From positions 186,001-250,000 of the forward strand of contig NZ_BAABHB010000001.1 of the NCBI RefSeq assembly GCF_039541875.1: a stretch of DNA of 64,000 nucleotides, read 5' to 3'. The notes under the pieces were generated by a model, which saw only the letters and a program-made list of their open reading frames with translations, had not been told where the DNA came from and ran no database searches. Below, one piece after another: positions 57,007-64,000 of this stretch; position 1 is the first letter of the stretch; every line of letters begins with the position of its first letter. Made by a program: the position numbers and the translations under genes. Origin of the DNA: Nibrella viscosa. GTDB lineage: Bacteria; Bacteroidota; Bacteroidia; Cytophagales; Spirosomataceae.

Positions 57007-58887
57007 ATGAACGCCCAGGTACTTGAACCGAACAGTTTTTCCCGCGAGCGGGTCAAAAGCCGGATGCTGCGCCGGGCGGCTGAATTATGGGGCTACACCG
57101 AGGCCGATCTGGACAGCTTTGATCCGCTGGTAGCCTTACTGGTTGAGGCTTGTGCGGTGGAGTTTGAACACATTTCCACCGAAATCACAGATACGCAGAA
57201 CCGGCTGCTCGACCGGCTGGCGCAGTTGCTGCATCCGGAGCCGGATGTGGCGCGTCCAGCCTTCGGGCTGGCGCAGGTTCGGTCGGTTGAGCCCCGTTCC
57301 ATGGTGCAGCCGACCACCCAACTTCTGTTTAAACGAACGGGTGCGGGTCGCTACGATTCTGGTGGGCCGGCAGTAGGGCAGGAAATCTTTTTCTCTCCGG
57401 TTAGTTCGTTTCCGGTTGTTGATGGGGCCCTGCGGTATATAGCTACCCGTCAGGCGCTGTTTCGCCTGGAAGAAGGTAGCCAGAAGATACCAGTAGCGCA
57501 GCTAAACACGGTATCGGCGGCTATGGCGAAGCCGTATCAGTCGCTCTGGCTGGGGCTGGAACTTCACGAGGACATACCGTCGCTGGAAGGATTGATCTTC
57601 TTTCTTGACTGGCCGAATGACCCGCAGCGGGCAACCTGGCTTCAGCTGGTGCCTTTCTGCCAGTGGAAGTTAGGCGACAAGCCTCTACGCCTTCGGACTG
57701 GTCTTCCGGAAAATGCGCTATCCGGTGGTTCATCGGTCACGCTGGAGGCTGAATTTAACCCAGTGTATAAGGTTGAGAAACAGGTGCTGTCGACCTGGGA
57801 CAATAGCTTTTTTACCGTCCAGCAAGCACCGGCTCTGCACGATGTTGTTGCGGCCAGGCAGCCTTATCCGCCCGAATTTGGTCAATTGTTTATGGACCGG
57901 GAGCTAAGGACGCTCAAAGAGCCGCTTTGGTGGGTAGAGGTGCAGTTTCCGCATATCATCAATCCGGAAGCGCTCTCCGGAATAGTGGGTGGATTGAATT
58001 GCTTTCCCGTTATGAACCGTCGGTTGCACCGGCTGACATACCGGCTTCAGCAAAACCTGAACATCATACCGCTCGAAACCGACCGCAGTTTCTTAGCGGT
58101 GCGTGAGGTGAGTACGAGCCAGAATGGGCGCTTGTCGGCCATTCCGCTGGGTAACCTGCTCGAACTGGATGTCCATACGTATACGGTTCAGTACGGCGTG
58201 AGCCGCTTCGACGACCGTAATGCCCGACAGGTATTAACCAATCTGCAGGACCTGGTACGGGATGAAAGCGCATCGTTTGCGGCTTTGGGTGAAGATTTTC
58301 TGTCGTCGGTGCTGCGCGAACTGAATCAGACCATTGCCCGGCTTGAGGCTAAAGTAGACCAGAAAACGCAGAAGCGCGACCCTATTCCCTACCTGATTAT
58401 TAAGCCGAAACAGCCTGGCGAGAACGTCTTTATCGAATACTGGACCTGCAACGGCGAGGCTGCCAACCGATTATCTCCTGGAAGCAGACTCACTCCTTAC
58501 GCCGATACGTCGCTGCGGAAAGAGAATTGCCTGCTGCTGACAACCACCGCCGGCGGTCGGGAACGCCCTAAGGATTCCGAGAAAATCAATACCTATAAAC
58601 GAGCCCTGCTGAGCCGGAACCGCATTGTCACGCTCGAAGATGTGCGGGTGGCCTGTCGGGCCGAACTGGGCGCAAATATTGTGTCAGTGAAGGCTGAACG
58701 GGCTTTTCGGGTGGACGCTGTCCCGACGAACGGTTTTCAGCGGTGTATTCGAGTTAGCCTGCAGCCGGCGCTCCGGAGCAGTTACACGGTTCAAGAGTGG
58801 GCGCAACGGGCCGAGCAACTCCGGGTGAGTCTTGAATCGCAGTCCGTAGCCGGTATACCATACGAGGTTGTCGTTTTACCTGCTTAA
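57007..58887 (+). CDS. tssF: T6SS baseplate subunit TssF
   Basis: A 626-residue baseplate wedge protein. The N-terminus has SRERVKSRMLRRAAELWGY, DSFDPLVALLVEACAVEFEH and ITDTQNRLLDRLAQLLHPE, the pattern of TssF (VasA/ImpG relatives). The middle carries beta strands (WWVEVQFPHIINPEALSG) and the C-terminus has a gpJ-like strand region ending YEVVVLPA. TssF forms the wedge with TssE, TssG and TssK. Its stop is 11 bases before tssG. Length is normal for subtype iii. Confidence 0.9.
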   Translation: MNAQVLEPNSFSRERVKSRMLRRAAELWGYTEADLDSFDPLVALLVEACAVEFEHISTEITDTQNRLLDRLAQLLHPEPDVARPAFGLAQVRSVEPRSMVQPTTQLLFKRTGAGRYDSGGPAVGQEIFFSPVSSFPVVDGALRYIATRQALFRLEEGSQKIPVAQLNTVSAAMAKPYQSLWLGLELHEDIPSLEGLIFFLDWPNDPQRATWLQLVPFCQWKLGDKPLRLRTGLPENALSGGSSVTLEAEFNPVYKVEKQVLSTWDNSFFTVQQAPALHDVVAARQPYPPEFGQLFMDRELRTLKEPLWWVEVQFPHIINPEALSGIVGGLNCFPVMNRRLHRLTYRLQQNLNIIPLETDRSFLAVREVSTSQNGRLSAIPLGNLLELDVHTYTVQYGVSRFDDRNARQVLTNLQDLVRDESASFAALGEDFLSSVLRELNQTIARLEAKVDQKTQKRDPIPYLIIKPKQPGENVFIEYWTCNGEAANRLSPGSRLTPYADTSLRKENCLLLTTTAGGRERPKDSEKINTYKRALLSRNRIVTLEDVRVACRAELGANIVSVKAERAFRVDAVPTNGFQRCIRVSLQPALRSSYTVQEWAQRAEQLRVSLESQSVAGIPYEVVVLPA

Positions 58888-58898
58888 CCAAAACGCCG

Positions 58899-59837
58899 AT
58901 GGAGACACTGGATAGCTACGCCAAACGACTGAATCGCCTGCCAATAGACCTCCGGCTGGAGGTGGTGCTGGCCGATATGCTGGAAGATGGGGTGTCGCTC
59001 GACGATCTGATCGTGAACCCGCTTGGCAGCTTCAACCGGCCGTTCGGGCGCGATATAGCGGACACCGAGTGGGTAGAAGCGCAGCATGGGCACCGGCGGT
59101 GGTTGCAGATCAACGTAAACCGGAATGGGATTTATGACTTTCTGCCGGAAGGCGTCTTTCACCAGCCTACGTCCGACGACACCCTGGCAACGCAGGAGAC
59201 GATACTCCGGGAGATAAAAATCCAGCGGGAGCGTGAGGAGGCTGCCCGGCGGTTTTTTCTGCCGTTGGAGCAGGAGTTTTTCCGCCAGCGGGTTCGGATT
59301 GAGCAGGAAGAACGTACTCATCTGGCGCAGCACGATCCGTTTTCGCTGGACGATAATCTGGTCGCTCAGTTCTGGGAATTGCCGGATTTTCTGACAACTG
59401 CTCAGGCAAAACGGCTGGTGTACCTGTTGCCGGTGGTGTATCAGTTTGTGGGTGACCTGCACCGCACAGCTCTTTGTTTCGAGCAGTTGCTGGGCGAGCG
59501 GGTCAGCCTGCAACCGGAGCTGCCGGGTTTGGTAAGCTTATCGGCAGATACACCCCCGCTGGGGCAGTGGCAATTAGGCAATGATTCGCTGTTTGGCGGG
59601 TATGTTCGCGAGGAAGGGGAAGTGATCCGGCTGAGGGTTCACCTGAGCCGGGCTGACCAGGTTCCAGACTACCTGCCGGGCAGCAACGGCCGGCGGGTAA
59701 TCAATCTGTTGCAGGAATACCTGTTGCCTATGGACACTACACTGGTGGTGGAACTGGATACGTCGGCCTTTGAGAATGCCTTTATACTGGATGATATCCC
59801 CGATAGTGGATTACTGGATTTTACAACATGCCTTTGA
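58899..59837 (+). CDS. tssG: T6SS baseplate subunit TssG
   Basis: A 312-residue protein starting METLDSYAKRLNRLPIDLR, with LEVVLADMLEDGVSLDDLIV and IYDFLPEGVFHQPTSDDTL. The helix LREIKIQREREEAARRFFLP is the typical TssG stretch contacting TssF. The later strands (GQWQLGNDSLFGGYVREEGE) complete the fold. TssG links TssF dimers to TssK. No cysteine-rich or effector domain is added. It precedes tssK by 12 bases. Confidence 0.85.
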   Translation: METLDSYAKRLNRLPIDLRLEVVLADMLEDGVSLDDLIVNPLGSFNRPFGRDIADTEWVEAQHGHRRWLQINVNRNGIYDFLPEGVFHQPTSDDTLATQETILREIKIQREREEAARRFFLPLEQEFFRQRVRIEQEERTHLAQHDPFSLDDNLVAQFWELPDFLTTAQAKRLVYLLPVVYQFVGDLHRTALCFEQLLGERVSLQPELPGLVSLSADTPPLGQWQLGNDSLFGGYVREEGEVIRLRVHLSRADQVPDYLPGSNGRRVINLLQEYLLPMDTTLVVELDTSAFENAFILDDIPDSGLLDFTTCL

Positions 59838-59849
59838 TCGATTACCCGT

Positions 59850-61004
59850 ATGACCTTACCTGAATTAACACATTACCCGGTTAACTGGGTCGACGGTATG
59901 AAAATCGCCCGGCGGCATTTTACCGAATGGGAGAATTTCATGCACGACCAGATTCGTGATAGTCAGGCGCTTGGCCTTAGCGAGTTCCGGTACGGCATAC
60001 TGCCGGCCGAACAGGCGCTTGATGTGCAGATTCAATGCGATGTCAACCAGCAGATCCGGGTGCAATTGTACCGTTGCCAGGCCATCAGTCCCAACGGTGC
60101 CCGCATCAACCTGGATTTTGCCGATGCCCTGACCTGCGCCACCTCCTATCCGGCCCTGGCCGAAACCTATAGTCTGCAAACCGGCAACCCGCAGCTGCTG
60201 GATATAGTGCTGACGGTAGACCCGTTCAGCCGCATACCCACCGGGGAGCCGCTATTGCAGGAGTCCCCCCCCAGGCATCCGTATACCCGGCCCGATTACC
60301 GGCTCGACGTAGTGCCGCAGGGACAGCTGCAAAGCCGGGAACTCAGCTACCAGCTGGTGATTGGCCGCCTGCGCTACGCCGACGGAGAGGTAAAACCCGT
60401 AGCGGAGTACCTGCCGGCCTGTACGTCGGTGCGGAGTCTGCCCCGGCTATACCAGTGGTACCAGCAGTTTGGCAGACACCTCGACATGCTGGAAACGAAT
60501 GCCTATAAAATTCTTCAAAAAACCCGCGACAAAGACCAGAAGAACGTCTTGCTGACCAGCACACAACTGCTGGCAGAGCGGCTTGCGTTTTCGCTGGCCG
60601 ACTTCAGCACGCGGTTTAGCTGGACGGTACCCTACGAACCACCCATTCACATGGCCGAGTTGTTGCTGCGTCCGGTGCAGATCGTGCGGGCGGTGCTGAC
60701 CATGCTCAGCGGGCGCGAACGGGAAGAGTTTGTCGGCTATATCAGTGAATGGGCCGACCTGACCCCCGGCGCATTTGAGTCTCAACTCAATGCCGCGCTG
60801 CAGTTGCCGTATAACCATACGGAACTGGCAACCCTGCTGGCCGGTATTGATGCCTTTTATCAGGTGCTGACAACTGTACTGTACAAACTGGCCCAACTCG
60901 ACTTCATCGGCAAACGCAAAGGCCAGAACGTCTTTATCATCGAGAACGAAGTGAACCCGGCGCCCGTCGAGAAACCCCGCTCGCGCTGGAGCCCGCTGGG
61001 GTAG
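59850..61004 (+). CDS. tssK: T6SS baseplate-docking subunit TssK
   Basis: A 384-residue protein. The start WVDGMKIARRHFTEWENFMHDQ is the short form of the family's shell-domain motif (VxWxEGMxLxPQHFQ). It continues with LGLSEFRYGILPAEQALDVQ, a neck, and a C-terminal head domain with PPIHMAELLLRPVQIVRAVLTML. TssK connects the baseplate to the membrane complex; in subtype iii that complex is TssNQOPR instead of TssJLM. It is followed by heptad repeat copy J, then tssO. Confidence 0.88.
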   Translation: MTLPELTHYPVNWVDGMKIARRHFTEWENFMHDQIRDSQALGLSEFRYGILPAEQALDVQIQCDVNQQIRVQLYRCQAISPNGARINLDFADALTCATSYPALAETYSLQTGNPQLLDIVLTVDPFSRIPTGEPLLQESPPRHPYTRPDYRLDVVPQGQLQSRELSYQLVIGRLRYADGEVKPVAEYLPACTSVRSLPRLYQWYQQFGRHLDMLETNAYKILQKTRDKDQKNVLLTSTQLLAERLAFSLADFSTRFSWTVPYEPPIHMAELLLRPVQIVRAVLTMLSGREREEFVGYISEWADLTPGAFESQLNAALQLPYNHTELATLLAGIDAFYQVLTTVLYKLAQLDFIGKRKGQNVFIIENEVNPAPVEKPRSRWSPLG

Positions 61005-61011
61005 AATAAAG

Positions 61012-61092
61012 GGTTTGACGTTTGTGGTTTGACGTTCAACAGGCGAAGCCAACCTCAAACTTTAAACGTCAAACCACAAACGTCAAACCTAT
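61012..61092. repeat. Heptad inverted repeat, copy J, inside the T6SS operon
   Basis: Positions 61012-61034 and 61067-61089 are perfect 23-base reverse complements with a 32-base loop. Left words GTTTGAC, GTTTGTG, GTTTGAC, GTTCAAC; right words AACCTCA, AACTTTA, AACGTCA, AACCACA, AACGTCA, AACCTAT, in exact 7-nt register. The core GCGAAGCCAAC is at 61043-61053. It lies between tssK and tssO, which are co-directional, and could act as a partial terminator or an mRNA processing site. Confidence 0.92.
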
Positions 61093-61097
61093 TGCCA

Positions 61098-62021
61098 ATG
61101 GAGCCCCTTAACAAAACCGAACGCCGGATGGCGTTTAACCGATTTCTGGGCGTGTACTGCCTTTCACTGAGCGTACCGCTGCTGGCTGCATACCTGTTTT
61201 TCAGTATTCCCGACCGGGTGCTGAAAGAAGAAAATGTCCGGATGAGAGAAACCCTGGATGAACAAAGCCAGCGCCTGCTGCAGCGGGTAAGTGGCGTTAC
61301 CACGGGCCTGAAAACGCTGGAAACAACCGATCAGGCCTATCTGAAAGCAACCGATATTGAGAAGGGAAGCCTGAAAACGCAGTTGTCGGGTCTCGAAAAC
61401 GAGATTCAGGGACAGGTCAATGGCATAAAGGCTGACACGGTGCAGTTTAAACCAGTGAACAGGCAGATTTCCAAAGGGTTGATCGGCGCGTACGAAGCCG
61501 TGCTGACATACCGGAACAGCATCGGATACCTGCGCGATATGCTCGACAAGAAAGGCATTGATGCCGACCAGGTCGAGAAGCTGTCAGCTGCGCTCACCCA
61601 GGCTCGTCAGGAAAATGAGATGCTGAAGTTACTGGCGGCCCGTAACAACGCAGCCCCGGCTCCAACTCCCAGTAGTGGTGGAGGGGGCGGAGGGGGTAAC
61701 CAGTATCTGGCGCAGCTTCAGGATTGTAACGGGAAGCTGACATCGGCGCAAAGCCGCATTGCGCAGCTTGAAAACCAGTTAAAGAACAGCAGTACGCCTG
61801 CCCAGGTACAGCCCGTATCAACCGGAGTTTCCAAGGCAGAAGTTGAAATGGACCTTGTGGAGCGGTGCGAACGCAAAGCCGATGATACCAAACGCCCTCC
61901 GCTCTGGCGCCGTCCTTTGTATGAATTTGCTGTAGAAACGTTGGAGCAAACCAGTCATCCGGACGCTAAGCAACGTATCACCACCATTCAGGGCAAACTC
62001 CGTCGCCTGGGGTCTGATTGA
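61098..62021 (+). CDS. tssO: T6SS membrane-complex protein TssO
   Basis: A 307-residue single-pass protein. The cytosolic N-terminus MEPLNKTERRMAFNRFLG precedes one transmembrane helix (about 18-37), then a long coiled-coil region (about 40-205), a glycine linker (PSSGGGGGGGNQ at about 197-208) and a polar C-terminal helix pair. This is the TssO type of Bacteroidota-specific components of the subtype iii membrane complex (TssNQOPR), which replaces TssJLM. The start at 61098 was chosen because longer versions would translate heptad repeat copy J. tssH follows 23 bases after the stop. Confidence 0.88.
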   Translation: MEPLNKTERRMAFNRFLGVYCLSLSVPLLAAYLFFSIPDRVLKEENVRMRETLDEQSQRLLQRVSGVTTGLKTLETTDQAYLKATDIEKGSLKTQLSGLENEIQGQVNGIKADTVQFKPVNRQISKGLIGAYEAVLTYRNSIGYLRDMLDKKGIDADQVEKLSAALTQARQENEMLKLLAARNNAAPAPTPSSGGGGGGGNQYLAQLQDCNGKLTSAQSRIAQLENQLKNSSTPAQVQPVSTGVSKAEVEMDLVERCERKADDTKRPPLWRRPLYEFAVETLEQTSHPDAKQRITTIQGKLRRLGSD

Positions 62022-62044
62022 GTAATTGCTAAACCCGTACTACT

Positions 62045-64000
62045 ATGGCCTATACCGACGAAGTAAAACGAGCCATTCAGATTGCGCAGGCGCTGTCGAA
62101 GGAACATCAGAACGAGCTGTTTACCCCAGCTCACCTGCTGATGGGATTACTGCATAACGAAGTCGGACTGGCTTCCCACCTGAACGTGCTGGGCAAAGAT
62201 GTACCTTACCTGCGCGAATGGGCAGAAGTGCGCATGGAAGCGGCTCCGAAAGCAAGCCGGTTATCACCAAACCCACCCGGCGATAGTCAGGTAAAGTCGA
62301 CCATGGATATGGCCGATCTGGTGGCCATGCAGTTGGGGAAGGACCAGACCGATGCCATTTCGGTGCTGGCAGCTTTGCTAAAACCCGGGCTGGCGTTTAC
62401 CCCCGATCAACTGCGGAGCCTGACCCTTACCCAGGCCGAAATCATGCAGGCAGCCGCCGACGAGGCTGCCGTGCAGGATGCAGTCCGGCCGCAGGCCGCA
62501 AGCTCAAACGGCGAGCAACGTCGGGAAGGAGCTGAGCCCAAAGGCCGTTCAGGGCAGGCCTTGTTTCGGTATTGCATCGACAAAACGGCCTTAGCCGGAG
62601 AAGGGCGGCTTGACCCGATTCTGGGTCGTGATCGCGAGGTGCGGATGATGGCGGAGACGTTGGGCCGGCGCACCAAACCAAACGTGATTCTGGTGGGGGA
62701 ACCCGGCGTTGGCAAAACAGCGCTCGTCGATGGATTTGCCCTGAATATCGTGGCGGGTCAGGTGCCCACCCACCTGCAAAACGCGCTGCTGCTCGAACTG
62801 GATACCGGCGCGCTGGTAGCCGGCGCTTCGTACAAAGGAGAGGTAGAAGACAGGCTGAAAAACATTCTGACCGAGCTCAAGCAACTCGGCCGGGCGGTGT
62901 TGTTTATCGACGAAATCCACCTGCTGCTCGATAGCCGGGGACCGTTAGGTACGGGCGTGGCTAACCTCCTCAAACCTGAACTGGCCAAAGGAAATCTGAC
63001 GGTGGTGGGGGCCACTACCCCGGATGAATACCGCAAATACATCGAAAGTGACGAGGCCTTCAGCCGCCGGTTTGATGTTCTGCGGGTAGAAGAGCCGAAC
63101 GTAGAAACCGCCATCCGGATGGTGGAGCGGCTGGTGCCCTTCTACGAAAAACACCACCAGTTAACGGTAGGGCCAGAGGCAGTGACCGAAGCCGTGACGC
63201 TGGCCAAACGGTACAGCCGCGACCGGCGCCTGCCCGATTCGGCTGTGGACCTGCTCGACCGGACGCTCTCGGCGGTGCGGATGATGGCTGAGAATACGGC
63301 TGTGGAAGTACACCGGCTCACCGAGCGGCTCGATCAGCTTGTGGCGGAGGAGTCGGCTAATCATGGGCGGGATCTGCGCTGGCTGCACCAGGAGCTGGAA
63401 CACAAAATCAGTCCGATCCTGCTGGCGGCCCTGGCCGACGAAACAACCATTGATGCGTATGAGACGGCGGCTGACCTGGCCGATTACATCCGCCAAAAGC
63501 TGAACCGGCTCTCGGAGCTGACCGATACGGCTAAAACGGGCATCGACCGCCACGATGTGGCCGCTGTGATTTCGCACAAAACGGGTATCCCGCTGGGTAA
63601 AATCCAAAGCCAGGAACGGGACAAACTGCTCGCGATGGAGTCGGTGCTGAAGCGCCGGGTAATTGGGCAGGACCATGCCGTAAAGGCCGTTGCCGATGCC
63701 ATTCTGGAAGCCCGTTCCGGTCTGACAAAGGCCGGGCAGCCCATCGGCTCCTTCTTTTTGCTGGGGCCTACCGGCACCGGGAAAACCGAGCTGGCCAAGT
63801 CGCTCGCCGATTTTCTCTTCAACGATGAGTCCTTCCTGATCCGGTTCGATATGTCGGAGTTTAAAGAGGAACATTCGGCCGCCCTGCTCTACGGCGCTCC
63901 CCCTGGTTATGTGGGCTATGAAGAAGGTGGCCTGCTGGTCAATAAAATCCGGGAAAAGCCGTATTCAGTCGTGCTGTTCGACGAGATCGAGAAAGCACAC
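62045..64000 (+). CDS. tssH: T6SS sheath-disassembly ATPase TssH (ClpV), partial
   Basis: The first 652 residues of a ClpB-type AAA+ ATPase that recycles contracted sheath; the right end runs out of the window. It has an N-terminal Clp-N domain (about 1-140, with LFTPAHLLMGLLHNEVGLA), first AAA module with Walker A GEPGVGKT (218-225), Walker B LFIDEIH and TTPDEYRKYIES, and second AAA module with Walker A GPTGTGKT (574-581) and VVLFDEIEKAH at the edge. The middle coiled-coil propeller is short, as in ClpV compared with ClpB. It begins with the ATG at 62045, 23 bases after tssO. Confidence 0.9.
   Translation, partial: MAYTDEVKRAIQIAQALSKEHQNELFTPAHLLMGLLHNEVGLASHLNVLGKDVPYLREWAEVRMEAAPKASRLSPNPPGDSQVKSTMDMADLVAMQLGKDQTDAISVLAALLKPGLAFTPDQLRSLTLTQAEIMQAAADEAAVQDAVRPQAASSNGEQRREGAEPKGRSGQALFRYCIDKTALAGEGRLDPILGRDREVRMMAETLGRRTKPNVILVGEPGVGKTALVDGFALNIVAGQVPTHLQNALLLELDTGALVAGASYKGEVEDRLKNILTELKQLGRAVLFIDEIHLLLDSRGPLGTGVANLLKPELAKGNLTVVGATTPDEYRKYIESDEAFSRRFDVLRVEEPNVETAIRMVERLVPFYEKHHQLTVGPEAVTEAVTLAKRYSRDRRLPDSAVDLLDRTLSAVRMMAENTAVEVHRLTERLDQLVAEESANHGRDLRWLHQELEHKISPILLAALADETTIDAYETAADLADYIRQKLNRLSELTDTAKTGIDRHDVAAVISHKTGIPLGKIQSQERDKLLAMESVLKRRVIGQDHAVKAVADAILEARSGLTKAGQPIGSFFLLGPTGTGKTELAKSLADFLFNDESFLIRFDMSEFKEEHSAALLYGAPPGYVGYEEGGLLVNKIREKPYSVVLFDEIEKAH

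Noticed and set aside
7231..61092. Heptad repeats read as a CRISPR array
   Set aside because: Words are adjacent without unique spacers, arms are inverted, and no cas gene is in the window.
61029..61097. Longer TssO starting inside the repeat
   Set aside because: The 23 extra residues translate the repeat arms and resemble no family member. The ATG at 61098 gives the normal TssO start.

Overview
The window reads as chromosomal DNA of a Gram-negative Bacteroidota of the Cytophagales, most like Spirosoma and its relatives; genus and species cannot be fixed from the sequence alone. The reasons are -7 boxes of the form TAnnTTTG, a gliding/type IX-type C-terminal domain, a DUF5723 outer-membrane protein, a CxxxY-type CcmE and, at the right end, a Bacteroidota-type (subtype iii) type VI secretion locus. 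Coding density is high, and no rRNA, prophage, insertion sequence or CRISPR array was seen.

Layout. 1-7.2 kb: tRNA-Asp with a very long terminator hairpin, a LOV-like PAS protein without the photoactive cysteine, two tiny acidic proteins, an alpha/beta hydrolase and a 1550-residue TamB. 7.4-13.9 kb: tsaD, a MOSC protein coupled to a UbiA-like membrane protein, a 2-hydroxyacid dehydrogenase, a secreted GH5-like glycosidase and a PAS histidine kinase. 13.9-20.7 kb (minus strand): a CNNM/CBS protein and a cytochrome c maturation cluster (ccmB, C, D, E, F plus an unnamed small membrane protein coupled to ccmF), broken between ccmB and ccmC by a decayed VapB/VapC-like toxin-antitoxin remnant. 20.9-31.7 kb: feoAB, nnr, rplS, dapF, a DUF4142 lipoprotein, a rhodanese, htpG, and SnoaL, HAD and DUF4126 proteins. 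31.9-43.7 kb: an MsbA-like ABC exporter, a class A PBP, msrB, an ECF sigma/anti-sigma pair beside a fasciclin protein, a PhoD-like phosphatase, lysA and a YebC regulator. 43.7-53.7 kb: a sulfatase, a large secreted adhesin-like protein, a glycosyltransferase, a circularly permuted ATP-grasp protein, DUF5723 and an Ldh-family dehydrogenase.

53.9-64.0 kb is the most notable block. Three tandem paralogous outer-membrane beta-barrel genes run with short gaps straight into tssE-tssF-tssG-tssK-[hairpin]-tssO-tssH, the last cut by the window end. The first baseplate gene starts 11 bases after the third barrel gene, so the barrels look like part of the secretion operon.

Running through the window is an intergenic repeat family of at least ten copies. 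Each is an inverted pair of arms made of degenerate tandem heptanucleotides. Different copies use different 7-base words but keep the same 7-nt register, and several share a short core, GCG(A/G)AGC, at the loop/arm junction. They lie between divergent, tandem and convergent genes alike, so they are not simple terminators. Two supply the stop codon of a neighbouring gene and one splits the type VI operon.
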